From Paenibacillus oralis (GTDB lineage: Bacteria > Bacillota > Bacilli > Paenibacillales > Paenibacillaceae), in assembly GCF_003863965.1 (NCBI RefSeq), contig NZ_RRCN01000001.1, positions 4,422,304-4,486,303 of the forward strand: a stretch of DNA of 64,000 nucleotides, given 5' to 3'. The notes below the pieces were generated by a model that was not told the DNA's origin, searched no databases, and saw nothing but the letters and a program-made list of their open reading frames with translations. Below, one piece after another: positions 35,532 through 45,398 of the stretch; position 1 is the stretch's first letter, and each line of letters begins with the position of its first letter. The position numbers and the translations under genes were made by a program.

Positions 35532-36611
35532 TTGAACAGCGTAGACGTTCAGAAACAAAAGTTAGGCAGCATCTACTATGTTTTTATATTTTTCTTAATA
35601 TGCTTGATCCTCATATCCGCCGTTTTTTCCGTATCCATCGGTCAGGTTCATATTCCGTTCCGGCAAGCTATGGAGATCATGGTACATACATTGACAAACG
35701 GCCAATGGAGGTCATTGGATCAAGTCGAAAGCGAATCTTACTTGAATATCATTTTGCAGGTTCGAATGCCCCGCGTCATTTTTGCCTTGCTCATTGGCAT
35801 GGGGCTTTCTTTGTGCGGAGCCGTGATGCAGGCTGTCGTGCAAAATCCGCTCGCCGATCCTTATATTCTCGGCATTTCGTCGGGGGCGTCGCTAGGGGCG
35901 ACATTCGCTATTCTGGTCGGGTTTGGCAGCGGTGCCCTGTTGTCCCAGTTCGGCGTTGCTTTTGGAGCCTTCGTCGGCGCTATGATCACTTCGGTCGCGG
36001 TGCTTGTTTTGTCCAGCATTGGCGGCAAAGCGACCTCGGTGAAGCTCGTTTTGTCGGGGGTCGTCATCGGCGCGTTGTGCAGCTCCTTTTCAAGTTTGAT
36101 CATCTATTTTGCCAACAATGCCGAAGGCATTAAGACGGTCACTTTTTGGTCCATGGGGAGCTTGGCCTCGTCCAGTTGGGAAAAAGCACCGATCATGGCG
36201 GTTGTCGTTTTGTTGGGATGCGCCTTGTTTCTGTTTCAACACCGGGTGCTCAATACGATGCTGGTTGGCGACGAATCCGCCATTACCCTCGGCATCAATT
36301 TAAGCGCCTACCGTAAATTTTATATGATCACCGCCGCTCTTATCACGGGAACCATGGTTGCTTATGCCGGAATGATCGGTTTCGTGGGGCTGATTGTCCC
36401 GCATATTTCCAGGGGCCTGTTCGGCGCGGACCACAAGCGGTTGATGCCGGGAACGCTTTTGCTCGGGGGGCTGTTTTTGATATGGTCGGACATCTTATCC
36501 AGAACGCTCATACACAATGTCGAATTACCCATCGGGATCATTACTTCGGTGATCGGTTCGCCGTTATTCATCTACATGATCGTAAAAAAAGGCTACAATT
36601 TCGGAGGGTGA
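35532..36611 (+). CDS. Ferric-siderophore ABC permease, FecCD family
   Basis: 359-aa integral membrane protein with about nine to ten helices. FecCD motifs seen are RMPRVIFALLIGMGLSLCGAVMQ, NPLADPYILGISSGASLGA and GFVGLIVPHISRGLFG. The start is TTG 35532 with GAGGTG upstream. Only one permease gene is present, so it likely forms a homodimer. It is the first gene after the Fur box. Confidence 0.93.
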   Translation: MNSVDVQKQKLGSIYYVFIFFLICLILISAVFSVSIGQVHIPFRQAMEIMVHTLTNGQWRSLDQVESESYLNIILQVRMPRVIFALLIGMGLSLCGAVMQAVVQNPLADPYILGISSGASLGATFAILVGFGSGALLSQFGVAFGAFVGAMITSVAVLVLSSIGGKATSVKLVLSGVVIGALCSSFSSLIIYFANNAEGIKTVTFWSMGSLASSSWEKAPIMAVVVLLGCALFLFQHRVLNTMLVGDESAITLGINLSAYRKFYMITAALITGTMVAYAGMIGFVGLIVPHISRGLFGADHKRLMPGTLLLGGLFLIWSDILSRTLIHNVELPIGIITSVIGSPLFIYMIVKKGYNFGG

Positions 36612-36615
36612 CAAA

Positions 36616-37377
36616 ATGGAATTGACCGCGAAAGGAATGGAAGTCCGAATCGGCAAAAAGGAAATCGTCAAAAATGTTTCGCTTCTGGTGAAGAACCAGC
36701 AATTCGTCGGCCTGATCGGGCCTAATGGCTGCGGAAAATCGACGCTGTTAAAAAGCATATACAAAAGTTTAGTGCCCCAAAAAGGCACCGTTTTTTTGGA
36801 TGACATGGACGTGCTGAAAACCTCCGAAAAAAAAGTTTCCCAGCGCCTCGGCGTGGTCGGCCAATTTAATGAAATGAATTTTGATTTAACCGTGGGGCAA
36901 ATGGTGATGTTGGGCCGGACGCCGCATAAAAAATTGCTGGAGTCGGATAAACGGGAAGATTATGCGATCGTGGAGGAAGCGCTGGCGCGAACGAATTTGC
37001 TGGATTATAAAGACCGCAGTTTTTTATCGCTGTCCGGCGGGGAAAAACAGCGGGTGATTTTGGCGCGAACCATCGCGCAGCAGCCCAAGTTCATGATTTT
37101 GGATGAACCGACGAACCACCTGGATATCCGCTATCAGCTGGAAATTTTATCATGCGTGAAAGGTTTGAACATCGGCGTGCTGGCGGCTCTTCACGATTTG
37201 GAGATGGCCGCGTATTATTGCGATTATCTGTATGCGATCAAAAATGGCGAGGTGTATGCGCACGGTACACCGGAGCAGGTGCTGACGCCGGAAACCATCG
37301 AGTCGTTATATCAAGTTAAATGCCAGACTTATATTAATCCCGTTACGAACGGGTTGGGGTTCGCTTTTGGAATATAA
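36616..37377 (+). CDS. Ferric-siderophore ABC importer ATPase, FhuC/FecE type
   Basis: 253-aa ATPase with Walker A GPNGCGKST (~36-44), signature LSGGEKQRVILART, Walker B FMILDEPTNHLD and a switch His in LHDLEMA. It starts 4 bases after the permease stop and energises uptake through it. Confidence 0.94.
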   Translation: MELTAKGMEVRIGKKEIVKNVSLLVKNQQFVGLIGPNGCGKSTLLKSIYKSLVPQKGTVFLDDMDVLKTSEKKVSQRLGVVGQFNEMNFDLTVGQMVMLGRTPHKKLLESDKREDYAIVEEALARTNLLDYKDRSFLSLSGGEKQRVILARTIAQQPKFMILDEPTNHLDIRYQLEILSCVKGLNIGVLAALHDLEMAAYYCDYLYAIKNGEVYAHGTPEQVLTPETIESLYQVKCQTYINPVTNGLGFAFGI

Positions 37378-37393
37378 AGGGGGAGAATGACCA

Positions 37394-38434
37394 GTGAAAA
37401 AGCATGTGTTAACAGGCATCGCTTTAGCCGTGATGCTGACATTAAGCGCTTGCGGAGGGAAGGCGGCGACAAGCGGCCCGGACGAAGCGCAAACCGAAGC
37501 GCAAACCGAGGCGCAAAGCCATTATCCTGTAACGATTCAAAACTTTACGAAGGCGGAAGGCGGAACGACTTGGGAAAAGAAAGAACAAGTGTTCGATAAA
37601 GCGCCTGAACGTGTTATGGCTAATACCAGGCCGGCGGCAGAATTGCTGCTGCATTTGGGATTGGCCGATAGAATCGCCGGGGTAGGGGCAAATTTCGGAG
37701 CACCGGATAAAGCGGTGGAAGCGGAATACGCCAAATTGAATATTTTAAGCGACGATTACGTCGGCAAAGAGGTGACGTTGGGAACGAATCCCGACCTGGT
37801 AATCGGCCGCGGCGGTTTGTTCGATAATGCCGACTGGGGAGTGGGAACCGTAGACGTGCTTAACGACATGGGCATTAAAACGTACGTCCTGGAATCTTCG
37901 GTCGCCGGGGGAACGTATGACTCGATCTATAAAGATCTAGAGAATTTAGGCGAGATCTTTAGCGTGCAGGATCAAGCCAAGAGCTTTATTCAGGAGTTAA
38001 AGGACAGACAAGCAGCCATCGCCTCGAAACTATCAAGCATTACGGAGGAAAAAACGTTCGCTTACTTGCATATAAGCGATCCCAAAGAGGTGAACGTTTA
38101 CGCGGCTCATGATGAGACCTTCTTTAACGATGCCTTCCAGATGATTAAACTGGACAATATTTTCAAGGAAGAAACCGGAGAGGTTAGTGTAGAAACGCTG
38201 ATTGAGGCTAACCCGGACGTGTTAATCATTCCGGATTGGGCCACAACCGGCGGCGTTAGTGCGGACAAGCTCAAAGAAGCACTTTACGCCAATCCCAAAT
38301 TATCCAGCATGAAAGCGATCAAAAACAAGCAAATTTACGCGGTGGATTATAACTATATGTTCGGATACAGCTACAATACGATCGATGGGATGGAAATATT
38401 GGCCAAAGAGATGTACCCGGACTTGTTTAAATAG
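37394..38434 (+). CDS. Ferric-siderophore-binding lipoprotein
   Basis: 346-aa substrate-binding protein of the FecB/FhuD type. The signal peptide ends at lipobox LSAC (Cys ~20). An unusual Glu/Ala/Gln-rich linker (EAQTEAQTEAQS, a 4-residue repeat) follows. The two lobes are joined by a long helix near TYDSIYKDLENLGEIF. It anchors to the membrane and passes the iron chelate to the permease. Confidence 0.93.
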   Translation: MKKHVLTGIALAVMLTLSACGGKAATSGPDEAQTEAQTEAQSHYPVTIQNFTKAEGGTTWEKKEQVFDKAPERVMANTRPAAELLLHLGLADRIAGVGANFGAPDKAVEAEYAKLNILSDDYVGKEVTLGTNPDLVIGRGGLFDNADWGVGTVDVLNDMGIKTYVLESSVAGGTYDSIYKDLENLGEIFSVQDQAKSFIQELKDRQAAIASKLSSITEEKTFAYLHISDPKEVNVYAAHDETFFNDAFQMIKLDNIFKEETGEVSVETLIEANPDVLIIPDWATTGGVSADKLKEALYANPKLSSMKAIKNKQIYAVDYNYMFGYSYNTIDGMEILAKEMYPDLFK

Positions 38435-38480
38435 AAAAGATTGAAGGGGAGTAAGAACCAGGAAGGAGTTGCCGATTCCA

Positions 38481-40196
38481 TTGATCCGACGATTTTTCGC
38501 CTATTATCGGCCTTACCGGCGATTGTTTCTGCTCGACTTCGGCTGCGCCATTATTGCCGGCTTGCTGGAGCTCGCTTTTCCGATCGCCGTTAACGTGTTT
38601 GTCGACGACTTGCTGCCCGGCGGCAAGTGGAATCTGGTCGTTTGGGCTTCGCTCGGCCTCGTCGTTTTATACGTGCTGAGCGCGGTGCTGACGTACATCG
38701 TCAACTATTGGGGTCACATGCTTGGCATCAACATTGAGACAGACATGCGCCACAAGCTGTTTGCGCATATTCAAAAGCTGTCGTTTCGCTTTTTCGACAA
38801 TACGAAAACCGGCCACCTGATCGGCCGGCTGACGAACGATATGAACATGATCGGCGAAATGGCGCACCATGGGCCGGAGGATTTATTCATTGCCGTGATG
38901 ACGCTAGCCGGCTCCTTCGGGCTGATGCTGGCGATCAATTGGCAACTGGCGCTGCTGACCTTCGTTATCGTCCCGGCCATTTTGTGGGTGGTCGTCTATT
39001 TCAATCAAAAGATGACGAAGGCCATTCACCAGCTGTTCCAGGATATCGGCGATTTTAACGCCCGTATCGAGGACAGCGTGGGAGGTATTCGGGTCGTAAA
39101 GGCTTTCTCCAACGAAGCGCACGAGGAAGCGCAGTTTGCTGTCAGCAACGGGCGCTTCCGCCTGACGAAGCTCGCCTCCTACAAACTGATCGCCAGAAAC
39201 GGTTCGATCAGCTACGTGATGATGCGCCTCGTCACGGTGTTTGTTATGGTATGCGGCACCTGGTTTGTTATTCGCGGCCGGATTTCATACGGTGAGTTCA
39301 TCGGCTTCCTGCTGCTGACCAACGTCTTCTTCCGGCCGATCGAAAAGATCAACGCGATCGTGGAAAGTTATCCGCAAGGCTTCGCCGGTTTCAAACGTTA
39401 TACGGAACTGTTGGATACGGAACCGGATGTGGAAGATGCGCCGGATGCGGTGATGATGAAACCGTTCGAGCGGGAAATTCGCTATCAAAACGTCACTTTT
39501 GGATACGATGGGGAGAAAAAGGTGCTTAATCAGGTGGATTTGGTCATCCGCAAAGGCGAAACGATCGCTTTCGTCGGTCCGTCCGGCGCGGGCAAAACGA
39601 CGCTGTGCAGCCTTCTGCCGCGTTTCTATGAAGTGGAGAGCGGTTCGATTCGCATCGACGGTGTGGATATCCGCAAGGTGACGCAGGATTCGCTGCGCAG
39701 TCAGATCGGTATCGTGCAGCAGGATGTATTCCTGTTTGCCGGGACGATTCGGGAAAATATCCTGTACGGCAAGCTTGGTGCGAGCGAAGAAGAGGTATGG
39801 GAAGCGGCGCGGCGGGCGAAGTTGGATGAATTTATCCGCGCCCAGGAACTGGGCATGGATACCGTTATCGGCGAGCGGGGCGTGAAGCTGTCCGGCGGCC
39901 AGAAGCAGCGTCTTGCGATCGCCCGTATGTTTCTGAAAAATCCGCCGATCCTGATCCTCGACGAGGCGACTTCGGCGCTCGACACGGAGACGGAGCTGGC
40001 GATTCAGCAGTCGCTGGCGGAGCTGTCGCATGGACGGACGACACTGGTCATCGCCCATCGGCTGGCGACGATCAAAGAAGCGGACCGCATCGTGGTCGTG
40101 ACCGATCAAGGGATCGCCGAGCAAGGCCGTCACCAGGAGCTGGTGGCTGCGGGCGGGGTTTACAGCCGCTTGCACAGGGCGCAATTTGGCGCTTAA
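38481..40196 (+). CDS. ABC exporter, fused permease-ATPase (MsbA/YknU-like half transporter)
   Basis: About 571-aa half transporter: six membrane helices (~10-300) and a nucleotide-binding domain with Walker A GPSGAGKTT, Q-loop QQDVFLF, signature LSGGQKQRL and Walker B ILILDEATSALD. TTG 38481 (MIRRFFAYYRPY) is preferred; the TTG at 38469 touches the AAGGAG site. It sits between the siderophore-binding protein and the reductase, so it may export a siderophore or the iron-stripped carrier; this role is inferred from context only. Confidence 0.85.
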   Translation: MIRRFFAYYRPYRRLFLLDFGCAIIAGLLELAFPIAVNVFVDDLLPGGKWNLVVWASLGLVVLYVLSAVLTYIVNYWGHMLGINIETDMRHKLFAHIQKLSFRFFDNTKTGHLIGRLTNDMNMIGEMAHHGPEDLFIAVMTLAGSFGLMLAINWQLALLTFVIVPAILWVVVYFNQKMTKAIHQLFQDIGDFNARIEDSVGGIRVVKAFSNEAHEEAQFAVSNGRFRLTKLASYKLIARNGSISYVMMRLVTVFVMVCGTWFVIRGRISYGEFIGFLLLTNVFFRPIEKINAIVESYPQGFAGFKRYTELLDTEPDVEDAPDAVMMKPFEREIRYQNVTFGYDGEKKVLNQVDLVIRKGETIAFVGPSGAGKTTLCSLLPRFYEVESGSIRIDGVDIRKVTQDSLRSQIGIVQQDVFLFAGTIRENILYGKLGASEEEVWEAARRAKLDEFIRAQELGMDTVIGERGVKLSGGQKQRLAIARMFLKNPPILILDEATSALDTETELAIQQSLAELSHGRTTLVIAHRLATIKEADRIVVVTDQGIAEQGRHQELVAAGGVYSRLHRAQFGA

Positions 40197-40214
40197 AAGG
40201 CAGGAGGGAAATAG

Positions 40215-41276
40215 ATGACTGAGGATATGGAACTATATGACGTGACGATTATCGGAGGCGGACCGGCCGGATTGTACGCGGCTTTCTACAGCGGAATGCG
40301 CGATATGAAAACGAAACTGATCGAGGCGAAAGAGGAACTCGGCGGACGTACGCTGATCTATCCGGAGAAGATGATTTGGGATGTCGGCGGCGTAACGCCG
40401 GTTCGCTGCGAGCGGTTGACGCAGCAAATGATCGGGCAGGCGATGACGTTTGATCCTACGATCGTATTGGGACAGCAAATCAGCGGGCTGGAGCGGCGGG
40501 CCGACGGCACGATACTGCTCACGTCGGTAACGGGCGAGCGCCACTGGACTAAAACGGTGATCCTCGCTTTGGGGCGGGGGGTTCTGAAACTCGCCAAGCT
40601 GGACATCGAAGGGGCCGAGCGCTACGAGGTCGGCAATCTTCATTACACAGTGCAGGAACTGGAGATATTCCGTAACAAACGGGTGCTCATTTCCGGCGGC
40701 GGCGATTCCGCGGTGGATTGGGCGAACGAATTGGAACCGTTAGCCGCAAGCGTCACCGTCGTACATCGGCGTGAACGTTTTGGAGGACATGAACGTAACG
40801 TGAAGCGCATGCTGGAATCTTCGGTTCGCGTCCTCACTCCATATGCCCTGAAACAGCTTCGCGGAAGCGCCGACGGCAAAGCGATTGAGGCGGTATCGAT
40901 CGTTAGCGTCGATTCGGATGGCTGTTTGTCGGAAGAGGCGGAATGGCTTGAAGTGGATGCCGTGATCGTAAATCACGGATTGCGCGGCGATTTCGGCAAC
41001 ATCGTCAACTGGGGGCTGGAGATGGGGCAATGGGACATCCGCGCGGACGAAAAACTCGCGACCAACCTCCCGGGGGTATTTGTAGCCGGCGATGTGGCGC
41101 ATTACGCCAGTAAGCTGCATTTGATCGCCGGCGCTTTCACCGACGCGGCGTTGGCGGTGAACGGCGCCAAGCTGTACTTGGAGCCGGATGCGCCAGCGGC
41201 GGCATACGTTTCTTCCCATAATGCCATTTTCAAAGAGAAAAATATGGCGCTTGGCGTCGCCGAGGAAGACGCATGA
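40215..41276 (+). CDS. Ferredoxin-NADP reductase-like flavoprotein, probable siderophore reductase
   Basis: 353-aa thioredoxin-reductase-like FAD/NADPH enzyme of the type 2 FNR group (YumC/YcgT-like). The FAD motif is [17 protein letters not shown] (~10-26), the NADPH motif is [15 protein letters not shown] (~160-174), and a C-terminal FAD motif is GVFVAGDVA. It lacks the CxxC of thioredoxin reductase. In staphylococci an enzyme of this type (IruO) releases iron from imported siderophores (recalled); its place in a Fur-controlled operon supports the same role here. Confidence 0.85.
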   Translation: MTEDMELYDVTIIGGGPAGLYAAFYSGMRDMKTKLIEAKEELGGRTLIYPEKMIWDVGGVTPVRCERLTQQMIGQAMTFDPTIVLGQQISGLERRADGTILLTSVTGERHWTKTVILALGRGVLKLAKLDIEGAERYEVGNLHYTVQELEIFRNKRVLISGGGDSAVDWANELEPLAASVTVVHRRERFGGHERNVKRMLESSVRVLTPYALKQLRGSADGKAIEAVSIVSVDSDGCLSEEAEWLEVDAVIVNHGLRGDFGNIVNWGLEMGQWDIRADEKLATNLPGVFVAGDVAHYASKLHLIAGAFTDAALAVNGAKLYLEPDAPAAAYVSSHNAIFKEKNMALGVAEEDA

Positions 41277-41338
41277 GCGGGCGAAATTGTTGAAGAAGAT
41301 TAAACGGATCACCTTATTTCAAACGTACCCTCTTTCAA

Positions 41339-41364
41339 GGGCTGCCGGTTGGCAGCCTTTTTTT
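41339..41364 (+). terminator. Terminator of the iron operon
   Basis: GGCTGCC (41339-41345) pairs perfectly with GGCAGCC (41350-41356), then eight T. Confidence 0.9.
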
Positions 41365-41463
41365 AATGTGCTATTGAACAAGATTTTTTAAGAAAGGGGA
41401 CAAAATTTACTTGCGTCTAATCGTCATTTTACATAACCATTGTATATTTCATCGTTATGGTAT

Positions 41464-41566
41464 TTATTTGTTCGCGTCAGTTACAGCGCGGGGTTCCGGT
41501 TTCAAGCGACGTTTCAGATTGGACAGAACCCCGGGCCAGCCAGTACCGAAGCTGAAACTCGTTAAG
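41464..41566 (-). pseudogene. C-terminal scrap of an SRPBCC/AHSA1-type protein
   Basis: A minus-strand frame ending at 41464 reads FGTGWPGVLSNLKRRLK, which matches the usual C-terminal end (GWPxVLSxLKxLLE) of Aha1/SRPBCC domain proteins. The rest of the domain is absent; the acetyltransferase gene overlaps or directly precedes it. Confidence 0.5.
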
Positions 41567-42128
41567 CTCCATGTAAAGCGCGATATTCGTCTTCAAGCAT
41601 CGACATCAGGATTAAATCATGGAATTTGCCGTTCATATACAGTTCGTCGCGCAGCACTCCTTCCCGGCGGAAGCCGATTTTCTCATACACATGAATCGCA
41701 CGCGGATTAAACGAGTAGACCCCCAAATGAATCCGGTGCAGCCGAAAAACCTCGAAGCCGTAACGCAGCATATGCATCATCGCTTCCGTTCCGTACCCCT
41801 TGCCGCGATGCTCGGTTCCTTTGATCCCGATCCGAATGTTTGCGCTCCGGTTAACGGGATCGATCTCGTTTAAGACGACTTCGCCGATCAATTCGCCCGA
41901 ATCCTTCGTCACGATAATCAAGTCGAGCCGGTCCTCATTCGCCTGGCTGATCTTTTGCAGCCACATTTCCGTGCTTTCCCGGGTATAATCTCCCCGGCTT
42001 CCCGTCAGCCGCAGCATCTCGGCATCTTGCAAAAAGTCGAAATAGGCGTCCAGATCCGTGACGCGTACGTAACGCAGTTCAATGGCCTTTCCTTCGATCC
42101 GGATTAAATGATCCTGCACCATTCCCAT
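41562..42128 (-). CDS. GNAT acetyltransferase, RimJ/RimL type
   Basis: 188-aa N-acetyltransferase. The acetyl-CoA loop is GTEHRGKGYGTEAM (~107-120), and the C-terminal motif YSFNPRAIHVYEKIGFRREG is typical of the RimJ/RimL group that acetylates protein or small-molecule amines. It stands alone; a good ribosome site (GGGAGGTATGGG) precedes the ATG. The substrate is unknown. Confidence 0.88.
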   Translation of the reverse strand: MGMVQDHLIRIEGKAIELRYVRVTDLDAYFDFLQDAEMLRLTGSRGDYTRESTEMWLQKISQANEDRLDLIIVTKDSGELIGEVVLNEIDPVNRSANIRIGIKGTEHRGKGYGTEAMMHMLRYGFEVFRLHRIHLGVYSFNPRAIHVYEKIGFRREGVLRDELYMNGKFHDLILMSMLEDEYRALHGA

Positions 42129-42242
42129 ACCTCCCTGGTTTTAAGCCTTATTTTCGAATTACCTTATTTTAACTTGGACATCACATTTTGGCGATATAAT
42201 TTACAAAAAAAGGCGGCTCCGGTTAAGGCCTATGAGTGGCTT

Positions 42243-42821
42243 TTAAAGCTTGGATTCTAATGATGAGTTTTCCAATTCTCGAATACTCTCGTCACACCAG
42301 CGAATCAGGCTGCTGAACTGGTTTTTTCCATAATTATTTGTAATCAGCCAGTATTTGATATTGGGGTCGTCCGACTCTTGTTTTTTAAGCCACTCTTCAA
42401 GCCCCAGAAACATCTGCAGCGCTTCTTCCAACTTTTTTTTGTGGTCCTTTATATGTTGAATGATTGTTTCAGGCCGGGCATTGCTGCCAAAGAACACCCT
42501 TAGCAGCAGCTCGTTTTTTTTGAGCATCACCATATGTTCCATAGGTTCGGACAGCCAATCGGCTAACGTCTGTTTCCCTTGCTCCGTAATACTGTACACT
42601 TTTTTATCCGGCTTACCTCTTTGGCGTTTCACATGCACGGTGACATCCTGGCGTTCCAGGAGTTCGGCAAGCACAGGATAAATCTGCCCATAATTTTCAT
42701 TCCAAAAGTAACGGGTGCTCTTCTCCATATGCTGCTTAATATCGTAACCCGTATGCGGACCGAGCGTAAGTATACCTAGAACGGCGAACATGGTGTTCAT
42801 TTTTCCGGACGATGGCGCCAT
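42243..42821 (-). CDS. PadR-family regulator
   Basis: 192-aa PadR-type regulator: N-terminal winged helix (LGILTLGPHTGYDIKQHME, YGQIYPVLAELLERQDVTVH, GKPDKKVYSITEQG) and the C-terminal Vir_act_alpha_C helical dimerisation domain. ATG 42821 is chosen because GGAGG sits 8 bases upstream; a longer open frame to 42902 lacks a site. It is divergent from the tautomerase-like gene and probably regulates it. Confidence 0.88.
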   Translation of the reverse strand: MAPSSGKMNTMFAVLGILTLGPHTGYDIKQHMEKSTRYFWNENYGQIYPVLAELLERQDVTVHVKRQRGKPDKKVYSITEQGKQTLADWLSEPMEHMVMLKKNELLLRVFFGSNARPETIIQHIKDHKKKLEEALQMFLGLEEWLKKQESDDPNIKYWLITNNYGKNQFSSLIRWCDESIRELENSSLESKL

Positions 42822-42917
42822 TTCATTACCTCCTAGCTTATTACCCCAGCGCTTTTGAAAAATCAGATTGTTTTCATTATAAAGCATTTCGGTTCTGGAC
42901 ACATCCTATATATTTTT

Positions 42918-42974
42918 ATAATATATATTATTTTAATAATTTGTATTGACAGGGATTTGTTGTGGGTTTAGTGT
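42918..42974 (+). promoter_or_regulatory. Palindrome and promoter for the tautomerase-like gene
   Basis: The 14-base palindrome ATAATATATATTAT (42918-42931), possibly a PadR site, is followed by TTGACA (42946-42951) and TAGTGT (42969-42974) 17 bases apart. Confidence 0.5.
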
Positions 42975-43028
42975 TTATTTACGAGCTGGTTGCTCAACCT
43001 CATATTAGAAAAAGGAGTGTAGAAAACG

Positions 43029-43499
43029 ATGACAATGATTGCAGTCCATTATCCGGAAGGCCGTATTACATTGGAGCAACGCCGTCTTTTGGCGGAAAGC
43101 TTAACCGATGCTGTGCTTATTCCGGAGGTAGGTCAATTTTGTCCCCCGGCACGCGACGGGTTTCAAGTCCGCTTTGCGGAGTACTCTGCGGAACATATGG
43201 CGATTGGAGGTAAATTGTTGGCGGATGGGCCCGAGCGGGATATTATTACAGTCAATATATTGGTGATGGATGGCGATTGGCCTAATGAAGTTCGAAAAGA
43301 GGTCCTTGAGAATATACTTGACTGTTTAGGCAAAGTACTTGAAGTGCCGGAACCTCCCCCAACATGGTGGGTATCCTTTCAGGTCATTGAAGAAGGAAGC
43401 TGGGGCTCGCGCGGAGGGGTCCTGTCGATTTTGGATTTGTTGGACTCGGGAGTTTTTACAGAGGAAAAAATAAAGGCAATTCGGCAGAAGCTTGGATAA
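43029..43499 (+). CDS. Tautomerase-like protein
   Basis: 156-aa protein with two beta-alpha-beta halves like the tautomerase superfamily: MIAVHYPEGRITLEQRRLLAESLTDAV in the first, ITVNILVMDGDWPNEVRKEVLENI in the second. The canonical N-terminal Pro is absent: the sequence starts MTMIAVHYP. The relation is by pattern only. It is divergent from padR and preceded by AAAGGAG. Confidence 0.55.
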   Translation: MTMIAVHYPEGRITLEQRRLLAESLTDAVLIPEVGQFCPPARDGFQVRFAEYSAEHMAIGGKLLADGPERDIITVNILVMDGDWPNEVRKEVLENILDCLGKVLEVPEPPPTWWVSFQVIEEGSWGSRGGVLSILDLLDSGVFTEEKIKAIRQKLG

Positions 43500-43567
43500 A
43501 CGCTTAATGGAGAACGGCGATTTAGTCGGATTCTGCGGGGGGCGGGCCACCAGTTTGGGTGGCCTCT

Positions 43568-44200
43568 CTACTCGGAGGCGGGGGCGGCACTTACATGTTG
43601 GATCAGCATTTCCGCAAACCGCTTGGGAATAAGGCCCCATTGACTCATGGGAGCCAGACTCAGTTTTTGCAGGAGTCCCATCATGGAGGTGAAGATGAAC
43701 TGAGCGGTTGCCAAAGCCTCAAGATTGGGGTTTAGCGATCCGTCTTTTTTTCCGGCTTCAAGAGCCTCACTGAGAAAGTGCTGTTCCTTCCTCTCATGAA
43801 TAAAGCGTTCGTAACGTTCCTTAAGCTCCTGGTTTGATTCATAAGCTTCATAGTGCAGGTCGAACAGCAGGATAAACTTGATATATTCGGGATGCTGCCC
43901 GGCAAAATCAATCCAGGCGTCCAGCATGAAGCGAAGCTGTTCTTTGCCATTTGTTGCGTGCGCTGCTGTTCTTTCCACAAATGCGGTCATGCTCTCCAGC
44001 AGTTTCATCTGCACTTCAAAGATCAGTTCGTCCATGGATTGAAAATGTTTATAGAAGGTGACTCGGCTGACCCCGGCCCTGCCGCACACGTCTTTAATGT
44101 TAACATTGAGGAAGCTTTGCTTCATAAAAAGCTCCTTGCCGGCCGCGATCAGCTCTTCCCGGTTTTTGTTTTTCAGGTTTTGGTGCCAGTTCTCAGTCAT
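43568..44200 (-). CDS. TetR/AcrR-family repressor of the MFS pump
   Basis: 210-aa regulator with an N-terminal helix-turn-helix (NVNIKDVCGRAGVSRVTFYKHF, ~33-54) and an all-helical ligand domain. It overlaps the 3' end of the upstream MFS gene by 8 bases, so the two are cotranscribed and it probably represses the pump operon in response to drug binding. Confidence 0.9.
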   Translation of the reverse strand: MTENWHQNLKNKNREELIAAGKELFMKQSFLNVNIKDVCGRAGVSRVTFYKHFQSMDELIFEVQMKLLESMTAFVERTAAHATNGKEQLRFMLDAWIDFAGQHPEYIKFILLFDLHYEAYESNQELKERYERFIHERKEQHFLSEALEAGKKDGSLNPNLEALATAQFIFTSMMGLLQKLSLAPMSQWGLIPKRFAEMLIQHVSAAPASE

Positions 44201-45398
44201 GGACAGCGATCCGCTCTTTCTCCGATTTTTGGCTGTCCCCCGTTAAGAACAGGGTAGCCAGCAGAACGATTGCACCCAAAATATAGGGCAAATCGATATG
44301 TTTGTCAAACAGCCCTCCGGCGATCATCGGGCCGAGGATATTTCCTATGCTCGTATAAGTGGTGCTCAGTCCGGAAGCGTAGCCCTGCCGATCCCCGGCC
44401 GCATTGGCGATCAGCGAACTGACCGTCGGTCTTAAGAAAGCATTAAAGGCAAAGAACAGGGCGGACACGGCCAAAAGATATCCTAAATTGATCTTGATCA
44501 GCATCAGCAGGAGGGCTATGCCTGTCATGATCAAAGATAACCGAATAAGCTTCATCTCCCCCAGCCGCTTGATGATCCAATCCAGCAGCCAGACCTGCAC
44601 AATAATGCCTATAACGGCGCCTACCGTAATGATGATGGAGATTTTGCCGGCGTTTAAGCCATACTTCTGTTCCACAAAAAGGGCGTAGACCGTTTCATAG
44701 TTCACCAAGCCAAACGTCATGACCAGGATAAGCAGAAGATAGCGGAAATAGGGCGTTCGAAACGAATTCAAAATTTGCCGGACGATCGGATCACGAGTGG
44801 CCTGTTTGCTGTGCGATTGCCTTTGTTCACGCGTCAAAGTCTCCGGCAAGAAGATCGTCAGCAGCGTCGCTATAAGACCCAGCCCGGCCGCAAAATAATA
44901 GGGGACCCGTATGCCGAATTCAGCAATGATGCCGCCTAGTCCGGGGCCCAGCACCATGCCCAGATTCATGGCGGCGCCCAAGTAACCCATCCCTTTCGCC
45001 CGCGTTTCGGGTGTTGTGATATCCGCGACATAAGCCATGTTGGAAGGAACCATCAAACCGAGACCTATGCCTCCGATAAACCGGGCGACATACAGCAGCT
45101 GCAGAGAAGTTGAAGCGGCGAACATCAGATGGGACAGAACGGTTAGGAAAAGGCCGGACATGATCAATTTTTTGCGGCCCCATTTATCGGACAGTTGCCC
45201 GCCGATCGGCGAGAAAAGAAACTGCGCCGCTCCAAAAGCGGCCACAAGGTAACCGGCCGCCGTCCCTGCCGCATGAAATTGTTTGAGATAGTCAGGCAGG
45301 ATGGGGATGACCATGCCTTGACCCAACAGGGCGATAAACAAATTCAGCATCAGAATGTAGAGCGGAAACTTACCCGATTTGGATAATTGGCGGCTCAT
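44193..45398 (-). CDS. MFS multidrug efflux pump, Bmr/NorA type
   Basis: 401-aa, 12-helix drug:H+ antiporter. Motif A GGQLSDKWGRKKLI lies between helices 2 and 3, and motif C-like GMVLGPGLGGIIAEFG in helix 5 marks the DHA1 drug exporters. It is the promoter-proximal gene, with tetR following. Confidence 0.9.
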   Translation of the reverse strand: MSRQLSKSGKFPLYILMLNLFIALLGQGMVIPILPDYLKQFHAAGTAAGYLVAAFGAAQFLFSPIGGQLSDKWGRKKLIMSGLFLTVLSHLMFAASTSLQLLYVARFIGGIGLGLMVPSNMAYVADITTPETRAKGMGYLGAAMNLGMVLGPGLGGIIAEFGIRVPYYFAAGLGLIATLLTIFLPETLTREQRQSHSKQATRDPIVRQILNSFRTPYFRYLLLILVMTFGLVNYETVYALFVEQKYGLNAGKISIIITVGAVIGIIVQVWLLDWIIKRLGEMKLIRLSLIMTGIALLLMLIKINLGYLLAVSALFFAFNAFLRPTVSSLIANAAGDRQGYASGLSTTYTSIGNILGPMIAGGLFDKHIDLPYILGAIVLLATLFLTGDSQKSEKERIAVHD

